Shown: positions 15,773-19,971 of the stretch, in pieces | Layout of the letters: every line of letters begins with the position of its first letter | Position numbering within the stretch: the first letter of the stretch is position 1 | NCBI GenBank assembly: GCA_005877565.1 | Contig: VBOK01000140.1 | Span: forward strand, 1-19,971 | Length of the DNA: 19,971 nucleotides | Direction: 5' to 3' | From: Nitrospirota bacterium | GTDB taxonomy: Bacteria; Nitrospirota; Nitrospiria; Nitrospirales; NS-4 | Program-made: the position numbers and the translations under genes | Notes under the pieces: model-generated | Seen by the model: the letters and a program-made list of their open reading frames with translations, nothing else | The model's database searches: none | Told to the model about the DNA's origin: nothing

Positions 15773-16156
15773 CTACGCTTCTTTGTCGAGGTACGCCGCG
15801 TAGGCCTTCGCGTCCATCAGCCCGTTGACTTCGGTGAGGTTGGCCATCTCGATGACGGCCACCCACCCTGCACCGTACGGATCCTTATTGGCCAATTCGG
15901 GCTTCTCGTTCAAGGCCACATTTACCTTGGACACAGTCCCGCTGATCGGCGTATAAATGGAGGAGGTCGCCTTGGTAGATTCGACTTCGCCGATTTCCTG
16001 CCCGGCCTTCACTTTCGCTCCGATTTGGGGTAGCTGGAAAAAGACAATATCGCCCAATGCTTCCTGGGCGTGGTCGCTGATCCCGATGACTGCCTGTTTG
16101 CCTTCGACTCTCACCCATTCGTGTTCCTGATGAAAGCGCAAGTTGTCCGGTATCAT
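15773..16156 (-). CDS. gcvH: Glycine cleavage system H protein
   Basis: 127 residues, normal for GcvH, the lipoyl carrier that shuttles the aminomethyl group among the P, T and L proteins. The N-terminus FHQEHEWVRVEG and ISDHAQEALGDIVFFQLP are family signatures. The lipoylation site is K62 in GEVESTKATSSIYTPISG. The C-terminus has KDPYGAGWVAVIEM. The ATG at 16156 has GGAG 7 nt upstream. It begins 40 nt after the PgaB-like gene and is followed by lpdA (L protein) across the 77-bp repeat; gcvT and gcvP are not nearby. Some bacteria also use GcvH-like proteins as lipoyl donors, but nothing here points to that specifically. Confidence 0.96.
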   Translation of the reverse strand: MIPDNLRFHQEHEWVRVEGKQAVIGISDHAQEALGDIVFFQLPQIGAKVKAGQEIGEVESTKATSSIYTPISGTVSKVNVALNEKPELANKDPYGAGWVAVIEMANLTEVNGLMDAKAYAAYLDKEA

Positions 16157-16196
16157 TCATGGTCTCCTGGATTAAGCATGAACGAGGCAGGCTAAA

Positions 16197-17546
16197 TTAC
16201 CGTCCCTCCTTTGTCAAGCGCGCCGATCCGGCTTTTTCTTTGTAAATCAATCCCGTACCAGGCGGCAAGGCTGTGAGCCTGCCATTGTTCTTTTCGGTCG
16301 GGTCCACGAGCAGCACCAGCCGGTCGCCACGCACAATCTCAGCCGCCTTCGTGACCATTGTGCCCGTCGATAACTTGCCGGCGATGGCGATGTAATCGTA
16401 CCGATACCGTCTGAGATCGAGCAGGTCCTCCGCGTAGGAGGCCATGGCTTTCTGTGGGCTCGTGATCGTCTCCGGATGAACTTCCACCGCCACCTTCAGG
16501 GCCGGATAGGAGGCCCTGACCGCTCCCATCACACCCTCCACCACTTTGGTGTGCTCGCGCTGTTTCCATCCTACCCAGCGCCAGAACTCAGGCGTATAGG
16601 TGAGGGGTTGGTCCCGGCCCTTCGTCAACAAGAGCCGACCGAGATCGAGCGCCTGTCCGACGTCCCGCTCATACCGCTGCAGCGCGGGGGGACTAAACCC
16701 TTCGTTCGCCGCCGATGGGGGATCGGCGAGCAGCAACATGCCGTCGATTCCCGCGGCCGCCAGGTCTGTGAAGAAGCCCACCAGGTAATCCCACAGCGCC
16801 GGGTGCAAGAGGTCCAGCGTCTCGGCCGGCTCCAGCCCACCGGTCCTGGTGTTGTACCGCCAGTCGGCCCACTCCAACGCCGGATCCACCCAGTCCATCC
16901 GCCGCACCGACACCGCCGCCCAGACCTGCAGGCTCTGCTGATGGGCCGCGCCGACCACGGCCGCCAACCTATCTTGAATGACCGGCGCCCAGTCAGTTTT
17001 GAAGTACACGCCAGCCTTCCCTGCCACGCCCACGACCACGGTATTCGTTCCTGACTGGCGCAAGCGATTCAGCTCACGCTCATCCAGGCGCTCGAGCTCC
17101 TCCGGCCCCACGTACGTCCCGAGGAGTTGCACCCCCGGTGGCCGCACGACTGGCAGTTGGCGCTCCAGGTCCGGGATCTTTGAGCGGGCCAGCACCGTCT
17201 GCGGCGACTGGGGGTATTCGGCGACCAGACGCCGATACTCGGTCAGGGCCGAGGCGATCTCCTGGTTCCTTTCCAGAGTCTGTGCGAGGAGCAACGTGGC
17301 CTCAGGCCGTTCGGGCGCGCTTGGATAACCCTCCTGGACACGCCGAAACAAATTGATCGCGCGGTCGAACTGGCCCTGCGCCGCGGCCTGTCGGCCGGCC
17401 TGAAGAATGCTGGCGATGACCTCATGCGCGGGCATCGGCACTCTGGCCGGCGCCTTTGTCGCACAGGCCGGCAGCGCACCAAGGAGTATCACCACGCCTA
17501 GCGTGAGAAGAAGACGGCTGTACTGAGAAAGCCCCCCCTCCCTCAC
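16197..17546 (-). CDS. Lipoprotein with TPR-like repeats and a PgaB-like (GH153-type) glycan hydrolase domain
   Basis: About 449 residues from the GTG at 17546. Residues 2-28 give a lipoprotein signal (SRLLLTLGVVILLGALPAC), lipobox Cys28. About 38-125 are helical repeats of TPR/BamD type (AAAQGQFDRAINLFRRVQEG, YRRLVAEYPQSP). About 145-445 resembles the C-terminal hydrolase domain of PgaB, which acts on poly-N-acetylglucosamine: LLHPALWDYLVGFFTDLAAAGIDGMLLL, ADPPSA, GFSPPALQRYERDVG, FWRWVGWKQ, YDYIAIAG. The deacetylase domain of PgaB is absent and no pga genes are adjacent, so the substrate is unknown. The DD-type acidic residues of PgaB are only partly kept (ADPP), so activity is uncertain. 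The start and Shine-Dalgarno lie in a C/G-rich palindrome. An in-frame GTG at 17600 is the alternative start. Confidence 0.75.
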   Translation of the reverse strand: MREGGLSQYSRLLLTLGVVILLGALPACATKAPARVPMPAHEVIASILQAGRQAAAQGQFDRAINLFRRVQEGYPSAPERPEATLLLAQTLERNQEIASALTEYRRLVAEYPQSPQTVLARSKIPDLERQLPVVRPPGVQLLGTYVGPEELERLDERELNRLRQSGTNTVVVGVAGKAGVYFKTDWAPVIQDRLAAVVGAAHQQSLQVWAAVSVRRMDWVDPALEWADWRYNTRTGGLEPAETLDLLHPALWDYLVGFFTDLAAAGIDGMLLLADPPSAANEGFSPPALQRYERDVGQALDLGRLLLTKGRDQPLTYTPEFWRWVGWKQREHTKVVEGVMGAVRASYPALKVAVEVHPETITSPQKAMASYAEDLLDLRRYRYDYIAIAGKLSTGTMVTKAAEIVRGDRLVLLVDPTEKNNGRLTALPPGTGLIYKEKAGSARLTKEGR

Positions 17547-17580
17547 CCTCCCCCTCGAGGGGGGAGGGATGGGTGGGGGT
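17532..17580. repeat. C/G-skewed REP-like palindrome at the 5' end of the PgaB-like gene
   Basis: An imperfect palindrome centred on CTCGAG (17554-17559): arms about 17542-17556 and 17557-17573, C-rich on one side and G-rich on the other, flanked by further C- and G-runs. In the gene's frame it reads TPPPIPPPSRGRVREGG, the low-complexity peptide typical of translated dispersed palindromes. On the minus strand it supplies GAGG and the GTG start 6 nt later. Confidence 0.65.
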
Positions 17581-17602
17581 GTGGCAGGAAAGCTAAGCAC
17601 AA

Positions 17603-18025
17603 TTAGCGTTGCGGCGACTCCAGCGCGCTGAAGAAATAGGCCAACTCGAACTGGGCTGACTCCGCGGAATCGGAGCCATGGACAGCGTTGTGCTCGATGT
17701 GGGTCCCGTAGGCCTTGCGGATCGTGCCTGCGGCGGCCTTGGCGGGGTCGGTCGCACCCATCAGGTCGCGGTACCGCTGGATCGCGTTCTCGCTCTCCAG
17801 CGCGAGGACCACGATGGGCCCCGAGGACATGAAGCTGCACAGGCTGTCAAAGAAGGGCCGCTGCTTGTGCACGTAGTAAAAGCCTTCGGCCTGGGCCTTG
17901 GTCAGCCGCACCATCTTGACCGCGACCGGGACCAGGCCCGCCTGCTCGTAACGCTGGATGATGGCCCCGACCAGATGGTGGCTCACGGCGTCCGGCTTGA
18001 TGATGGCGAGCGTGCGTTCAACCAT
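17603..18025 (-). CDS. ndk: Nucleoside diphosphate kinase
   Basis: 140 residues, normal length. It transfers the gamma phosphate of ATP to nucleoside diphosphates through a phosphohistidine. Signatures are ERTLAIIKPDAV at the N-terminus, the active-site His116 in HNAVHGSDS, and the C-terminal ELAYFF. It starts at the ATG at 18025, 48 nt after mtnA; no clear Shine-Dalgarno is seen, and TATAGT lies close upstream, so a very short leader is possible. The stop is 56 nt before the preferred start of the PgaB-like gene, with the palindrome in between. Confidence 0.98.
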   Translation of the reverse strand: MVERTLAIIKPDAVSHHLVGAIIQRYEQAGLVPVAVKMVRLTKAQAEGFYYVHKQRPFFDSLCSFMSSGPIVVLALESENAIQRYRDLMGATDPAKAAAGTIRKAYGTHIEHNAVHGSDSAESAQFELAYFFSALESPQR

Positions 18026-18073
18026 GACGGCTACTATACCGAAACGTGTCGGATAAAAAAAGAGGATGGCGAA

Positions 18074-19108
18074 TCAACGGGACCGCATTTTATCGGCGAG
18101 TTCACCAGGCTTGAAAATCCCTTTCTCGGTGATGATGCCGGTGATCAGCTTGGCCGGCGTCACATCGAAGGCGGGATTCACCACCTCCACCCCTTCCGGC
18201 GCGATCGCCTCTTTGCCCCGCACATGCGTCACTTCCCGGGGATTGCGCTGCTCGATCGGAATCTGATCGCCCGAGAGCGTCGCCAGGTCCACGGTGGAGC
18301 TGGGCGCCGCCACGTAGAAGGGAATGTCGTGCGCGTGCGCGAGCACCGCCAGGCTGTAGGTGCCGATCTTGTTGGCAACGTCGCCGTTGGCGGTGATGCG
18401 GTCGGCGCCCACCACGCAGACGTGGACCTCGCCCCGGCGCATCAGCGTGCCGGCCATGTTGTCGGTGATGAGCGTCACCGGAATGCCGTCCTGCATCAGT
18501 TCCCAGGCCGTGAGCCGCGAGCCCTGCAGGACCGGCCGGGTCTCGCCGGCGACGACGCGGATCTTCTTTCCCGCTTCCCAGGCCGCCCGCACGACGCCGA
18601 GCGCCGTCCCGTAGCCGCCCGTGGCGAGCGCCCCGGCGTTGCAGTGCGTGAGGATCGTCTGCCCGTCGCCGATCACAGCCGACCCGTGCTTGCCGATGGC
18701 CCGGTTCATGGCGATGTCCTCGTCGAGGATGGCCTGCGCCTCGGCGATCAGCTTCTGCTTGATCACCGGGATCGGCTCGGTCTTCAGCGCGTCCAGGCGG
18801 CGCTTCATCCGGTCGATCGCCCAGAACAGATTGACTGCCGTGGGCCGCGTCGCGGCCAGATGGTCACCGATCGCTCCGACCGCCTTGCGGAACGTGTCAT
18901 AGTCCGCGGCCTTGACAGCCTGCGCGCCAAGGGCCACTCCCATCGCCGCCGCGATGCCGATCGCCGGCGCGCCGCGCACCCACAGCTCCTTGATCGCGAG
19001 ACCGACCGTCTCATAGTCGCGGCAGTCCACGAACTCGACCTTGTCCGGCAACTGGCTCTGGTCCAGGATCCGAACGACCCCGTCTTTCCACTCAACCGTC
19101 GGAACCAC
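18074..19108 (-). CDS. mtnA: Methylthioribose-1-phosphate isomerase
   Basis: 344 residues. It converts 5-methylthioribose-1-phosphate to 5-methylthioribulose-1-phosphate in methionine salvage. The substrate-binding WVRGAPAIGIAAAMG and VNLFWAIDRM near the N-terminus, catalytic C156 in THCNAGALATGGYGTALG, and catalytic D236 in GADRITANGDVANKIG are all intact, distinguishing it from eIF2B-like relatives. The start is a GTG at 19108 with GAGG 9 nt upstream. No other mtn gene is in the window. It lies between the DUF4124-type gene (47 nt upstream) and ndk. Confidence 0.97.
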   Translation of the reverse strand: MVPTVEWKDGVVRILDQSQLPDKVEFVDCRDYETVGLAIKELWVRGAPAIGIAAAMGVALGAQAVKAADYDTFRKAVGAIGDHLAATRPTAVNLFWAIDRMKRRLDALKTEPIPVIKQKLIAEAQAILDEDIAMNRAIGKHGSAVIGDGQTILTHCNAGALATGGYGTALGVVRAAWEAGKKIRVVAGETRPVLQGSRLTAWELMQDGIPVTLITDNMAGTLMRRGEVHVCVVGADRITANGDVANKIGTYSLAVLAHAHDIPFYVAAPSSTVDLATLSGDQIPIEQRNPREVTHVRGKEAIAPEGVEVVNPAFDVTPAKLITGIITEKGIFKPGELADKMRSR

Positions 19109-19155
19109 CCTTCTTTCCCTCTTCAGTTCATCGTTCCGCGTTCATCATTCGGCGT

Positions 19156-19815
19156 TCACTTTGTCCACTTCACGTAATCCACCGTGGCCTCTGCCCGGAT
19201 CGGAAAGAGCCGAGGCGGGACCATGCCGGTATAGGTGACAGTGAACTCGCGGGTATCCAGGGGCTTGAGGCCCTCTAAACAGCCCACCTGCTGGACATCC
19301 AGAAAGATCAGGGTCACGTCACGGAACCGCACGTTGATGCAGACCTTCTCGGCGGTCCATTCGGAATCGCCGTTTTCCAGCAACATCTTGGCCTGATAGT
19401 TGGCGATGCCGAGAAGGCTGTTGAAGCTCGGGACTGCCGTGAGATCGCGGATCATGATGATCGCATCAGACGGCGGGTCTATTCGTCGCCCGCGGCCGGG
19501 CGTCGGCACCGGGGCCGGCTCAGGCGGGGCAGGCGTCGCGCGTTCCGGTTCCGCCTCCTCGGCGGGAACCGGCGGGATAGACGGCACGCGCAAGAGCGGG
19601 GGGCCCTCCCCCATTGGTGCGCATTGCCCGGTGAGGTTCCGATCGGAAAAAATCACAGTGCCGTCCGGCTGCGTGCACCGCCACATCTGGGCCGACGCCG
19701 CCGACGCGCCCAACAGGACACAGCAGCCAACTACGACGAGGACACTAGCATTCCCTCGCCTCTTGAGGGAGAGGATCAGGGTGAGGGGGAAATTATCCAT
19801 CCCACAATTATCCAT
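19156..19815 (-). CDS. Exported DUF4124-type protein of unknown function
   Basis: About 219 residues from ATG 19815 (214 from ATG 19800; neither has a clear Shine-Dalgarno, and a TTG at 19818 is possible). The signal peptide runs through NASVLVVVGCCVLLGASAASAQ, cleaved likely after ASA. The mature protein opens MWRCTQPDGTVIFSDRNLTG, the DUF4124 pattern seen in many exported proteins, then a Pro/Glu/Ala linker (about 80-120) and a C-terminal beta-rich region with two Cys (KVCINVRFRDV, VQQVGCLEGL) that could form a disulfide. Function is unknown. The codons for FPLTLILSLKRRGN come from a REP-like palindrome, so the n-region of the signal is repeat-derived. Confidence 0.78.
   Translation of the reverse strand: MDNCGMDNFPLTLILSLKRRGNASVLVVVGCCVLLGASAASAQMWRCTQPDGTVIFSDRNLTGQCAPMGEGPPLLRVPSIPPVPAEEAEPERATPAPPEPAPVPTPGRGRRIDPPSDAIIMIRDLTAVPSFNSLLGIANYQAKMLLENGDSEWTAEKVCINVRFRDVTLIFLDVQQVGCLEGLKPLDTREFTVTYTGMVPPRLFPIRAEATVDYVKWTK
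19751..19791. repeat. REP-like palindrome inside the signal-peptide codons of the DUF4124 gene
   Basis: TTCCCTCGCC...TTGAGGGAGAGG...GGGTGAGGGGGAA is an imperfect palindrome of the C/G-skewed dispersed type. Translated on the minus strand it gives FPLTLILSLKRRGN, the kind of peptide such repeats produce in many genomes. It resembles the palindrome at 17532-17580 in composition and plan but is not identical. Confidence 0.6.
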
Positions 19816-19816
19816 C
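19791..19816. repeat. 11-bp direct repeat at the start of the DUF4124 gene
   Basis: AATTATCCATC occurs at 19791-19801 and 19806-19816, a 15-nt period. On the minus strand each copy contains an ATG followed by GATAATT, so the duplication creates the two alternative in-frame start codons. Confidence 0.6.
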
Positions 19817-19873
19817 AAACCGGCAGAAAACTGCTTGCCAACCCCAGGCTATAAGGCTACCATAAAGGGCATC

Positions 19874-19971
19874 ATGGCAGGCACAAAAGCAGTCCCTCTC
19901 AAAAGAAAATCACACACTAAGCCAGCACGTCGTCGTACGAGTCCGGCTCACTCAGTCATTGGTCGTGACCT
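19874..19971 (+). CDS. Small basic protein, N-terminal part only, unknown function
   Basis: A plus-strand frame opens at the ATG at 19874 and stays open to the right edge (32 codons). AAAGGG lies a few bases upstream. The start reads MAGTKAVPLKRKSHTKPARR, strongly basic with no signal peptide, suggesting a nucleic-acid-binding or linker-like N-terminus. Upstream, TATAAG (19850-19855) could be a -10 box; TTGCCA (19835) with TACCAT 17 nt later fits better as boxes but would place the start too close to the ATG. It is divergent from the DUF4124 gene. Too short to name. Confidence 0.45.
   Translation, partial: MAGTKAVPLKRKSHTKPARRRTSPAHSVIGRD

Noticed and set aside
14300..16033. Very long plus-strand open frame opposite lpdA and gcvH (577 codons)
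   Set aside because: It is fully antisense to two well-supported enzymes and crosses the 77-bp repeat; its composition is that of a shadow frame.
17678..19177. Plus-strand open frame opposite ndk and mtnA (499 codons)
   Set aside because: Antisense to conserved catalytic motifs on the minus strand, with Arg/Asp/His-rich shadow composition and no ribosome site.

Overview
This window reads as chromosomal DNA of a Gram-negative, GC-rich bacterium. The Gram-negative call rests on a two-partner secretion (TPS) pair with an outer-membrane TpsB transporter and on several lipoproteins. The gene content and style (long RecG followed by a small coiled-coil gene, single-domain Ppx/GppA, two-partner secretion adhesin, Tat-exported MsrB) would fit Nitrospirota or a neighbouring phylum. 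That placement is an inference from general gene style, not from a marker I can score here. Nearly all genes are on the minus strand; only rpmB and one small partial gene at the right edge are on the plus strand.

Region 1 (1-6035, minus). recG is followed by a tight run: a 106-residue coiled-coil protein, Ppx/GppA phosphatase, glycerophosphodiester phosphodiesterase, a multi-pass membrane protein broken by a frameshift, a response regulator with a Cys-rich C-terminal module, and the 5' part of a Tat-exported methionine sulfoxide reductase B cut by the window edge. Gaps are 7-43 nt, so read-through from recG is likely.

Region 2 (6036-6857). A divergent promoter region separates recG from rpmB (zinc-ribbon L28). 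rpmB converges on a small coiled-coil lipoprotein gene, and both stop codons lie in the arms of one inverted repeat.

Region 3 (7044-12365, minus). This is the tpsB-tpsA two-partner secretion locus. tpsB looks intact. tpsA carries an excellent ribosome binding site and signal peptide, but the start of its secretion domain is deleted out of frame, so the exoprotein looks inactivated unless the assembly is wrong. An AT-rich 337-nt gap separates the two genes.

Region 4 (12543-16156, minus). gcvH, lpdA, a ComEA-like helix-hairpin-helix protein and tyrS are packed with 1-4 nt overlaps after lpdA, and are followed by tRNA-Gly(CCC) with its own strong promoter. A 77-bp inverted-repeat element sits between gcvH and lpdA, right against the lpdA start codon.

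Region 5 (16197-19971). On the minus strand are a DUF4124-type exported protein, mtnA, ndk and a TPR/PgaB-like lipoprotein; at the right edge a small basic protein starts on the plus strand. C/G-skewed palindromes resembling dispersed REP-type repeats have become part of the first codons of both exported-protein genes. The most unusual theme of the window is this use of repeat DNA as start-site, ribosome-binding or signal-peptide sequence at three genes (lpdA, the PgaB-like gene, the DUF4124 gene).

I see no CRISPR array, prophage, insertion-sequence transposase or defence system.
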